Source: Chloroflexota bacterium (GTDB lineage Bacteria > Chloroflexota > Dehalococcoidia > Lucifugimonadales > UBA3495). Taken from it: a DNA stretch of 64,000 bases. The notes beneath the pieces are model-generated. The model searched no databases and was not told the origin of the DNA. It saw only the letters and a program-made list of their open reading frames with translations. Numbering within the stretch: position 1 is the first letter of the stretch; every line of letters starts with the position of its first letter. The translations under genes and the position numbers were made by a program. The DNA is taken from assembly GCA_028875055.1 (NCBI GenBank), contig JAPPGG010000064.1, positions 37,592 through 101,591 of the forward strand, read 5' to 3'. This document shows positions 46,730 through 54,924 of the stretch, piece after piece.

Positions 46730-46903
46730 ATGGCGGATGAAAATCAGGTAGAAACCCGAGAGGTCAAGACAGAAGAGGGACTGCAAACGAGAGGCAGAGG
46801 AGGGGGGCAGCCTAAACCAAAGACGCCCTCCGGAGAACGGAGACCCTGGACTCGTCCAACCAGCAATACAACCCCCGAGAACCGGACCGACGACCAGGAG
46901 TAA
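46730..46903 (+). CDS. Small disordered protein
   Basis: ATG 46730 with AGGAG nine bases upstream. 57 residues, charged and proline/threonine-rich (ENQVETREVKTEEG, then GGQPKPKTPSGERRPW), with no predicted fold. Close spacing to the preceding membrane gene suggests cotranscription. Function unknown. Confidence 0.45.
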   Translation: MADENQVETREVKTEEGLQTRGRGGGQPKPKTPSGERRPWTRPTSNTTPENRTDDQE

Positions 46904-47034
46904 ATTGGACGTAATCAGGCGTAGATTCGGGCTTAGAACACTCCGCTAGGTTCGAATTCATTTTGGGCAATTGGTAAGGACCTCCAAACCTAGAAGGAAG
47001 AACCGTGCCTAAAACCCCGTAAGGGAAGTAGACC

Positions 47035-48180
47035 ATGACCCTTTCCAGACTCCTGAAGTCCGCCGCCGGCACCTGCCCCCATTGCAATGAAAAGGCAGGG
47101 ATACTGAGTCGCGAGCACTCTGAGTGCCGCCGGACCTTTGATTCCGGCTTCCAAGAAATGGTCAACCTGGCCGCCGACGCCGCCAGAAGCCACACCTTCG
47201 ACGAGAAATCCCTCAGGCTCGCCCTCGCCGAGGTCGCCCGCCGTTCTTACGGGGACGGCGCCACCGTTAACCAGGCCCTTGAGGAGGGCTGGAAGCAGGG
47301 CCTAGCCCATTGCATGGCCGACGGGATCATGACCCAGGCCGAAGAGTCCAGACTGAGGGAATTCCGGGACCGGCTGGCGCTGGAAGACAGCGGCGCCGAT
47401 AGGAAGGCGACAGAGGAGCTTGAAAAGGCCGCCATCGACCGGATCACGTTCGACGCCCGGCTCGCCGCCGTCGCCGTGGAAAATCCCGAACACCACCTGG
47501 CCGAACTTTCCCAGTCTCTCCGGCAGTCCAGCCTCAATCAAGGCCAGCAGACCGCTCTTCTGGTAAGGGCCTGGGAAGCGGCGGTGGAAGGCACCCTCGA
47601 GGACGGACTTCTCACAAGGGACGAGGAAAACGCCCTCCACCGGTACCTGGATCATTTCAACATCACCGTCACCCAGGCGGATGATAACGGGGTCCTCACC
47701 ATTTTGGTCCAAGCCGCGGTCATCCGGGACATCACAGAGGGGATCGTACCTCAGCGCCAGAACATCAACGGAAGAATCCCCTTCAACCTGATGAAGTCGG
47801 AGCAACTGATCTGGGTCATGGATGGTGTCGACTACCTAGAGGTCGTCACCCGCCGGGAAAGAAGGGGCAGCTCCCACGGACTGAGCATCCGGGTGGCAAG
47901 GGGCGTCTACTACCGGCCCGGCGTCTTCCGGAGCAGAAGCGTGGAATGGGAAGAGACCGTCCACCAGGACACCGGACTCCTGGGGTTCACGACCAAGCAC
48001 CTGTACTTCTCGGGACCGAAGAAGAAGTTCCGGGTCAGATACGACCGGATCGTGGACTTCGAGCCCTTCAGCGACGGCTTCGGGCTGATGCGGGACGCCC
48101 AGACCGCGAAGCCCCAGTCGTTCAGGACCGGGGACGGCTGGTTCGCCTTCAATCTCGCCACCAACCTGGCTCAGATGTAG
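47035..48180 (+). CDS. Zinc ribbon-TerB-like-PH-like protein
   Basis: A 381-residue protein. CPHC with a later SEC gives an N-terminal zinc-binding motif. Two helical repeats contain ADGIMTQAEESRL and EDGLLTRDEENAL, similar to TerB-type helical domains with an acidic turn. The C-terminal 130 residues (from RIPFNLMKSEQLIWV) look like a bacterial PH-like domain and end HLYFSGPKKKFRVRYDRIVD. These combinations occur in uncharacterised membrane- or nucleic-acid-associated proteins. Its role is unknown. Confidence 0.6.
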   Translation: MTLSRLLKSAAGTCPHCNEKAGILSREHSECRRTFDSGFQEMVNLAADAARSHTFDEKSLRLALAEVARRSYGDGATVNQALEEGWKQGLAHCMADGIMTQAEESRLREFRDRLALEDSGADRKATEELEKAAIDRITFDARLAAVAVENPEHHLAELSQSLRQSSLNQGQQTALLVRAWEAAVEGTLEDGLLTRDEENALHRYLDHFNITVTQADDNGVLTILVQAAVIRDITEGIVPQRQNINGRIPFNLMKSEQLIWVMDGVDYLEVVTRRERRGSSHGLSIRVARGVYYRPGVFRSRSVEWEETVHQDTGLLGFTTKHLYFSGPKKKFRVRYDRIVDFEPFSDGFGLMRDAQTAKPQSFRTGDGWFAFNLATNLAQM

Positions 48181-48270
48181 AAGGGATGAGTGCCAACGGA
48201 GAAAGTCCTTCCTGGGCCCTTGGAGTGCAGGCCGGCCCCGGGTGCCCCAGATAACTAAGGGCAAGCACCA

Positions 48271-48294
48271 AAACAGGGCGATTGCAAAGTTGCC
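48271..48294. repeat. Copy of the AAACAGGGCGATTGCA motif
   Basis: The 16-mer AAACAGGGCGATTGCA (48271-48286) is identical to 17011-17026. Here it continues AAGTTGCC, like the motif at 34835. It lies between two genes of the cluster. Confidence 0.5.
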
Positions 48295-48391
48295 GAAATG
48301 CTAAACCCGTTAGGCCGGAGCTTGTCAGAGGGGGTTATATGCCTATGGACACCAAAACGCTTGACTTGGCCAATCACTAATTTGGGGGTAT

Positions 48392-48988
48392 ATGGATAGA
48401 ATGGCATCCCCAAGACCAGAGATTGCTATACCAATTCACAGTATGGAGACGCCCTTCATCGGCTCCATACAACATTTCTGGGTCGCTGCGCCCGGAGATC
48501 CTTGGGTGGATATAACACCGTCCCTGCTTTCGGTGAGATTTGATGGCGTGGGTTGGTGGACTCCGTTCCTACCGAATATGCCCAGGAAACGCGGTTTAGA
48601 ACTGAGCCTACAGCAAATCCGCCACGCTTTAGATTCACGTTACGATGACGAATGGGAAGCCTTGAACGATATGCGGTACAAGTATCATTGGTCGGCAAGC
48701 CTGACGGCTGCGATTGGGTTTGCTTTTTGCTCACAGGTGGCCGTTGAATTGATGATGTTCCGACGGTCGTTCGGCATCCAAAACAAGCAGGGCATCCTGA
48801 AATGGTTGCGAAGGGAACTGCGGCGTCTCACTGGTCGCTCTGACTGGAATGTTGCTGACGACTATTTGGACAACGCAGAACAGCAGGTACAGACTCGGAG
48901 AGAACCGCTGTATCGCCGTGACGGGGAAACAATCACCTTCGTGGTTGACGCTGAATTCGCACAAGAATTGCGCCTATGGGAAGGTTGA
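48392..48988 (+). CDS. Hypothetical protein
   Basis: A 198-residue protein with a GGGGG stretch before ATG 48392. It is tryptophan-rich early (FWVAAPGDPWVD, GVGWWTPFLP), has a possible hydrophobic helix (SLTAAIGFAFCSQVAVELMM), and a charged C-terminus. No known family recognised. Confidence 0.55.
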   Translation: MDRMASPRPEIAIPIHSMETPFIGSIQHFWVAAPGDPWVDITPSLLSVRFDGVGWWTPFLPNMPRKRGLELSLQQIRHALDSRYDDEWEALNDMRYKYHWSASLTAAIGFAFCSQVAVELMMFRRSFGIQNKQGILKWLRRELRRLTGRSDWNVADDYLDNAEQQVQTRREPLYRRDGETITFVVDAEFAQELRLWEG

Positions 48989-49227
48989 CCGTGCTACCGT
49001 CCAGCAGTGTACACAGGTGTTTAATCTCCCCCAATGCCTACATTTTCAGCCTTGCTTGACGGTGTGCTGCAACGCAGCTTCTTGAGAATAAGCCCGCCCA
49101 TTCTTGGCGCTTTAGGCGAGCCATAGCTTGGCTTGAAGACATGCTCGTGAGGTTCCAACCTCGATAGATGGAACGGGCTATAGAAGTGCCTTGATAGATC
49201 CTACAGGGGCATCACCAATTCGAAGAT
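48989..49227. other. Gap before att-like copy C
   Basis: No gene supportable here, nor between the repeat and 49649 on either strand. A TATTATAAT stretch near 49563 may be the -10 of the NTPase promoter, but its -35 is poor. Confidence 0.35.
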
Positions 49228-49278
49228 GGTACTGTCTATCGTCAAGTCAGGCCCACCAAACTGGATAAAATCAAGAAC
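49228..49278 (+). repeat. att-like 51-bp repeat, copy C
   Basis: Same orientation as copy B with three differences over 51 bp. Similarity continues about 20 bp downstream (ttttcacatccggttcgcc against cttccacatcaggttcgcc). Reads VLSIVKSGPPNWIKSRT in frame. Confidence 0.6.
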
Positions 49279-49649
49279 TTTTCACATCCGGTTCGCCCTC
49301 GAGGTTTAGCAAAAGGGCTTCCGTCTGTTGAAGACCCTGCGGCACCTAAACTCCATCGGCGTCTGCTTCCTCTCCACTCCGCTAACCTGCATTGCCTCAT
49401 ACCGAGCATTGCTACTTGGGCATTTGTTCCAAGGTTTTCAGGGTGCCAAGTTGTGCAAAATCCTCTCGCCTTGATCCCCTTTTTTCGGATTGGTCTCTGC
49501 TCAAAGGTTGAGATTTATCGATTTAGCTCTGGCGTTGATGATGTAAGCATCGGTCTCACGGGTATTATAATGGTATCAACGGGTGCCGGATTCCTGAATC
49601 ATCCAAGGGTTGGGCCTTAAGCTAAGCGCATTAGAGGTGAACCGGGCAA

Positions 49650-52600
49650 ATGGCTTTGGACTGGAAAGCAATCCACCCATTAAACGGCTCGCAAGCCAGC
49701 GCGTTCGAGGAACTGTGTGCGCAGTTGGCCCGCGCCGAAACCCCTGACGGTGCGAAGTTCCATAGGAAAGGATCTCCTGACGCTGGCGTCGAGTGTTTTT
49801 GCGTCCTGCCGGACGGTGGCGAGTGGGGATGGCAGGCAAAGTATTTCGATACACTCGGCCCCTCACAGTGGTCGCAACTCGACGGCTCGGTCAAGAGCGC
49901 CTTGCACAAACATCCTGATCTCGTCCAGTACTATGTCTGTGTCCCGATGGACCGGCCGGATGCCCGCGTTCCGGGCCAGAAATCTGCTATGGAGAGGTGG
50001 GGCGAGCACGTCCAGAAGTGGAACGGTTGGGCGGAGGGTATGGGCAGGACCGTCGAATATGTCTGGTGGGGGTCGTCGGAGCTAATTGACTTGCTGTCCA
50101 GACAGACCGAATGCGGACGGTTGCTATTCTGGTTTGGCGAGGTGGAGTTTAATCAATCCTGGTTTGGAGACCGCTTAAGGGAGGCGGTTAAAGCAGCGGG
50201 ACCTCGATACACGCCGGAAGCTCACGTCGAGTTGGAAGTCACCCAACATCTGGCAGCCTTTGCCCGTACCGAAGAAGCCCTCGACCGGATAAAGGCTCTT
50301 GCTCGACAGATGAGAAAGGAGTTTCAGGCAATTGCCCCTGCGACGTCAAAAGACGACCCTCTACAGCGTCTTGACTTACGCGAACTGCCGGAACTCGGAA
50401 GTGCGATATTGGAGAGGTTTGCAGCACTGGAACTCTCTCCCGTAGATGAAACTCCGCTTCGCGCTATCGCCAGTGAAATCGACCAGGCGCAATCGATGAC
50501 CGCTGAGGTCATCCAGGATTTGCGGCAGCTCGAGAGGGACTACGATGCTCAAGAGAACCCCGGTGCTCAGGAATTTCCGCATCGAAGCAACCCCTACAGG
50601 AACTGGTTACACCGCATTTACCGGCTTCATCGTGAACTGAGCGAGAGAGGAGAGCGTCTTTCTGAGGGAGACAGATTGTTCAATAATCGCCTGCTGACAA
50701 TCAGAGGCGATCCGGGAATGGGAAAAACCCATTTGCTATGTGACTTCACCCGAGAGCGCGTGGCGGCCGGCGCTCCCGTGGTTTTGCTGTTGGGACAATG
50801 GTTTTCAGAATCGGGTGAGCCGTGGACGCAATTGCTTCAACAGCTTGGGCTGCAAGGCAAATCCCCAGAACAATTCATCGGCGCTCTGGAAGCCGCCGCC
50901 CAAGCCGCAAACTCCCGAGCGGTGATTATGATTGACGCCTTGAATGAAGGACGCGGGAGGGAGATTTGGCCATCTCACTTGGCTTCGTTCTTGGCGCGTC
51001 TGGATAGGTCTCCCTGGATTGGCACAGCGCTCTCCGTCCGCTCATCCTACGAGGAAGCCATTCTTCCGTCTGAGGTCAAGGATCGATCGGTTGTATTGAC
51101 CCATGAAGGCTTTGCAGGCCGGGAATATGACGCGGTACAAACATACTTTTCCTTCTACGGCCTTGAGTTTCCGTCAACCCCAATCTTGCAGCCGGACTTT
51201 AGAAATCCGTTATTCCTGAAGACGCTATGCGAAGGTTTGCACTACGAGGGACAGCGAAGGATCCCGCGGGGATTCTACGGCATTACAGCGGCGTTCGACC
51301 TCTACCTCAACGCGATCAACAAGAAGCTCGCTACCCAGCTTGACTATAACCCCAGCGATTACTTGGTTCGCCGGGGGTTGGAAAGAATAGCCAAGGAGCT
51401 GATTGGAGCCGGTAGGCGCTCGATCCCTAGGACTCGCGCCCAAGAGATTGTTGACGAGCTACTTCCAAACAGGACTTTCAGCAATTCCCTATATCGCGGT
51501 TTGGTCACCGAAGGCATCCTAATTGAAGACAAATCCTGGTGGACCGACAACCCTTTGGAAGATGTAGCACTTATTGCTTATGACCGTTTCGCGGATCATG
51601 TCATCGCGGACTACTTGCTCAAAGCGCACGTGGATAGCGCCAACCCGGCTGCCGCATTCACTGAAACCGGAGGGCTGGCATTTCTCTCTGGAAGGGATGG
51701 CAATGTGCCTTCTGGACTCATCGAAGCCTTGTGCATACAAGTTCCTGAACTCACGGGGCAAGAGTTAGTTAGGCTGGCCCCAGGGCTTTGGGACGACGCG
51801 CGCATTGGTGAGGCATTTCTGGAAAGCATCGTGTGGAGAAACTTGGAGGCTTTCTCCGAAGACACCATCGCGGTCCTAAATGAGCTTCGCGAAGCTGACA
51901 AGGTATGGAGTGACCCGCTCGATACCCTTCTTACCGTTTCCATAGTACCGGACCACTACTGTAACGCTGAACTGTTGGATAGAAATCTTCGCCGGAAGAC
52001 CATGCCTGAACGTGATGCCTGGTGGAGTATCTACCTGCACAGGACTTGGGGAGAAAGAGGGCCAGTTGACCGGCTGGTAGATTGGGCGTCGGGAGTATCG
52101 CACGATGACCAAATTGAACCTGCGGTCGTTGACCTAGCCGCCATCACTCTGGCATGGATGTTCACTACTTCCAATCGCTTCGTGCGGGACAGGGCGACCA
52201 AAGCCCTGGTAGCGCTGCTAACTTCCCGTCTGGAGTCGGCGACTCGACTGGTGGAACGCTTCGCCGACGTGAACGACCCTTACGTTACCGAACGAGTGTA
52301 TGCCGTTGCCTATGGCGTTGCCATGCGGAGCCACGATTCCCTGATGGTTGGGAGTCTTGCATCCGCGGTGTACCAAAAGGTCTTTGCCTCTGGAAGTCCT
52401 CCGCCTCACGTCCTGCTGCGGGACTATGCGCGAGGCGCAGTTGAACGTGCGATAGTCCTCGGGGCCGACATTCAAGTGGATGAGGAATTGGTCCGGCCTC
52501 CCTACAACAGCGCTTGGCCGTCCATCCCTTGCGAAGACTGCGCTAAAGAGATGACCTTTAACCAAACAGAAGGATTAGGGAGTAATGACAAACGAAAATT

Positions 52601-54344
52601 CGCCATAGACAGCATCACCGGCTCAGTAGACCGGTGGGGCGACTTCGCTCGCTACGTGATAGGAGTCGAATCCTCGTCAAACTGGCTGTCATTGCCACTC
52701 GTGGACGAGCCATGGCAATCACCCGAGGAAAGATTGCAAAATCTGCTTTCGACGTTACCTGATGAATTGAAATTAACGTGGGAGCAATTCGAGGAAAGCC
52801 AATCAAGCCTCAGAACCGCCGAGGCTCAGAACTCTATAGCTCGATTGAGACACTTGAGATTTGATCAGGTGGAAGAGTTGGACTCTGAAGACGAAGGCAA
52901 TGTGAGCAACGGTGATATACCCTCACTGCCCGTTGACCAAGAAGCCATTGAACGGTTGCGCCGGGAGGCGGAAGGTTATTTTGAGTCTTTCACGACAAGG
53001 TTGACAAAGGGCCAATTGGCGGAATTGGATTCCATCTTTCAGGACAAAGACGACGGGGAGGCCAGATATGGACCGCGCTTTGACTCGCGGTCAATCCAGC
53101 GCTACATACTCTGGCGGGTATTTGACTTAGGCTGGACGGTAGAACGGTTTGGGGATTTCGACCGTATGGTCAATTGGAATGATGCGAGACAGGCGTCCAA
53201 GCCAGAGCGCATAGGGAAGAAATATCAGTGGATTGCCTACCATGAAATCTTGGCCTATATCGCTGACCACTATCAATACAGGGAACGGTTTGCTGGCGAC
53301 CAAAGAGATCAACGGTATGAAGGCGCCTGGCAGGAGCGTCTCCGTGATATTGACCCCTCTTGCACCCTCAAGTCCACACCCGGTGGTACATCTTGGGGGC
53401 CTAGCAATCTTTCATGGTGGGGGAACGAGCGTTATGACGCTTGGTATGAAGGAGTTAGTCATCAGGACTGGTTGAGCAACTGCGAGAACCTGCCGGACAT
53501 TGAACGCCTTTTGGAAGTGGTCAATCCGACGGACAGGACCTGTTGGTTTAACGTGAATGGCAGTTCTCTATGGCGGGAGCCGCATCCTGCCGACGAGGAG
53601 CCTTACGACCGGAACCGCAAAGAACTCTGGATCGGAGTAACGGGTTATTTCGTTCGGGCCGAGGATGTCGGCTACTTCATGCCTTGGGCCGAGACCGTTG
53701 ACTTTTGGGGTAGGTGGATGCCCGAACCACCGGAGGGATACCGGCTTTACGTTGGAGAATATGGATGGTCTCCGGCCTTCAGGCACATGCACCCCGACTG
53801 TCTCGAGGACGAGGATTGGATGAGGCCGAAGCCACGGGAGGGAGATGGAGAGGAATGCCCAGTGCTGGTTCAGCCCGCGTCGTTCGCCATTCTGTCAGAA
53901 AGCGGCGGGTTTGATTGCTCCATAGAAGAAGGCTATTCATTGCACTTGCCCCATCAGGATTTCATAGGCCGTTTGGGTCTGCGATGGTCTGGAAACGGGG
54001 CGGATTTCCTGGACAAAAGTGGGGAATTGGCCGCCTTTGACCCAACAGTCCACGACGACGGCCCGTCGGCTTTGCTGCTGCGCAAGGAATCGCTAAATGA
54101 GTATCTCAAAGCTAACGGGTTGGCATTCTGCTGGACCATCATCGGCGAGAAATGGGGTATAGGAGGAGATTCAAGAACGGAGCACCGTGGATACGCGACC
54201 ATTTCAGGCGCTTACAGCTATTTGGATGGGAAGTTGGAAGGGTTTCTTCATTATCGAAAGAAATCGCCGGATACCCCCGACGACGATGGTTTGGAGGAGC
54301 CAATTGACGAAAGCATGGCCCTGGATTCTGAGGAGCTGGAGTAG
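49650..54344 (+). CDS. Nuclease-STAND NTPase (Avs-like anti-phage protein), 1564 aa
   Basis: The N-terminal nuclease (residues 1-190) shows SPDAGVE with Asp44 and Glu48, and WQAKYF with Gln62 and Lys64, a PD-(D/E)XK site. A P-loop (GDPGMGKT, about 353-360), Walker B (MIDALNE, about 427-433) and SVRSS sensor follow. About 900 residues of helical sensor region complete it. The opening DWKAIHPLNGSQASAFEELC is typical of AVAST-type NTPases. In that family viral terminase or portal proteins trigger assembly and DNA degradation. GAGGTG precedes the ATG by ten bases. A hairpin terminator follows. It is distinct from the gene at 20118. Confidence 0.85.
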   Translation: MALDWKAIHPLNGSQASAFEELCAQLARAETPDGAKFHRKGSPDAGVECFCVLPDGGEWGWQAKYFDTLGPSQWSQLDGSVKSALHKHPDLVQYYVCVPMDRPDARVPGQKSAMERWGEHVQKWNGWAEGMGRTVEYVWWGSSELIDLLSRQTECGRLLFWFGEVEFNQSWFGDRLREAVKAAGPRYTPEAHVELEVTQHLAAFARTEEALDRIKALARQMRKEFQAIAPATSKDDPLQRLDLRELPELGSAILERFAALELSPVDETPLRAIASEIDQAQSMTAEVIQDLRQLERDYDAQENPGAQEFPHRSNPYRNWLHRIYRLHRELSERGERLSEGDRLFNNRLLTIRGDPGMGKTHLLCDFTRERVAAGAPVVLLLGQWFSESGEPWTQLLQQLGLQGKSPEQFIGALEAAAQAANSRAVIMIDALNEGRGREIWPSHLASFLARLDRSPWIGTALSVRSSYEEAILPSEVKDRSVVLTHEGFAGREYDAVQTYFSFYGLEFPSTPILQPDFRNPLFLKTLCEGLHYEGQRRIPRGFYGITAAFDLYLNAINKKLATQLDYNPSDYLVRRGLERIAKELIGAGRRSIPRTRAQEIVDELLPNRTFSNSLYRGLVTEGILIEDKSWWTDNPLEDVALIAYDRFADHVIADYLLKAHVDSANPAAAFTETGGLAFLSGRDGNVPSGLIEALCIQVPELTGQELVRLAPGLWDDARIGEAFLESIVWRNLEAFSEDTIAVLNELREADKVWSDPLDTLLTVSIVPDHYCNAELLDRNLRRKTMPERDAWWSIYLHRTWGERGPVDRLVDWASGVSHDDQIEPAVVDLAAITLAWMFTTSNRFVRDRATKALVALLTSRLESATRLVERFADVNDPYVTERVYAVAYGVAMRSHDSLMVGSLASAVYQKVFASGSPPPHVLLRDYARGAVERAIVLGADIQVDEELVRPPYNSAWPSIPCEDCAKEMTFNQTEGLGSNDKRKFAIDSITGSVDRWGDFARYVIGVESSSNWLSLPLVDEPWQSPEERLQNLLSTLPDELKLTWEQFEESQSSLRTAEAQNSIARLRHLRFDQVEELDSEDEGNVSNGDIPSLPVDQEAIERLRREAEGYFESFTTRLTKGQLAELDSIFQDKDDGEARYGPRFDSRSIQRYILWRVFDLGWTVERFGDFDRMVNWNDARQASKPERIGKKYQWIAYHEILAYIADHYQYRERFAGDQRDQRYEGAWQERLRDIDPSCTLKSTPGGTSWGPSNLSWWGNERYDAWYEGVSHQDWLSNCENLPDIERLLEVVNPTDRTCWFNVNGSSLWREPHPADEEPYDRNRKELWIGVTGYFVRAEDVGYFMPWAETVDFWGRWMPEPPEGYRLYVGEYGWSPAFRHMHPDCLEDEDWMRPKPREGDGEECPVLVQPASFAILSESGGFDCSIEEGYSLHLPHQDFIGRLGLRWSGNGADFLDKSGELAAFDPTVHDDGPSALLLRKESLNEYLKANGLAFCWTIIGEKWGIGGDSRTEHRGYATISGAYSYLDGKLEGFLHYRKKSPDTPDDDGLEEPIDESMALDSEELE

Positions 54345-54482
54345 CTTCACAGTTCCCAATTCAATAGCCTTCATTTTGGAAGGCACTTTGGTGTTGTGGA
54401 CATCACATGCATATCCCCTGCAGACGCATAGTAGCTTCCGAGTAACTTGCTCCACAACTAAACCAACCCTGTTTCCCCCTGC

Positions 54483-54510
54483 GGCCGGTTCGCTGAGCCG
54501 GCCTTTCTGA
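54483..54510 (+). terminator. Hairpin terminator after the NTPase
   Basis: GGCCGGtt and aGCCGGCC form a GC-rich stem of 7-8 pairs with a short loop, followed by tttctgattt. It lies 139 bp past the stop. Confidence 0.6.
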
Positions 54511-54626
54511 TTTCCACAGCCTGGAAGTAGGGGGTCTCACCTGCCGATGTGTGGTTTTGGCAATCTTCCGAACTTGGGAGCTCGGTAGCTGAATAAAGTT
54601 GCGGAGTCTGCCGATGGATGTTAACC

Positions 54627-54649
54627 TATAACTGTACCAACAAGGTACA
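54627..54649 (+). promoter_or_regulatory. Putative -10 and operator upstream of the zinc-ribbon gene
   Basis: TATAAC (54627-54632) is immediately followed by the perfect inverted repeat TGTACC-aacaa-GGTACA (54633-54649). The -35 is not clear. Confidence 0.4.
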
Positions 54650-54692
54650 TAGTTGACCGTTTCGCCTATCCTCGTTCAGAGAAGGGATTCCA

Positions 54693-54890
54693 GTGCCTTA
54701 CGTGATGATTCCCGGATTCCTGTGCGAACGATGCGGTCACCGATGGGTACGCAAGCAGCCCGGCACACGGGACCCGAAGGTCTGCCCCAAGTGCAAGTCT
54801 CCATATTGGAATACTCCGCGCACGCACCCTTTACGACCCGGCGTCAATCCCCTGCGCAACGACTGGACTACTGACGACGAGACCACCTGA
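54693..54890 (+). CDS. Small zinc-ribbon protein
   Basis: GTG 54693 with AGAAGGG upstream gives 65 residues. CERC and CPKC form a four-cysteine zinc ribbon (FLCERCGHRWVRK, then VCPKCKSPYWNTP). Small proteins of this type commonly accompany toxin or restriction genes. It ends 34 bases before the giant restriction-modification gene and probably belongs to the same operon, perhaps as regulator or antitoxin-like subunit. Confidence 0.7.
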   Translation: MPYVMIPGFLCERCGHRWVRKQPGTRDPKVCPKCKSPYWNTPRTHPLRPGVNPLRNDWTTDDETT

Positions 54891-54924
54891 CGCGCGAGTT
54901 GAGGTAAGACCGAGACCCCAATGG

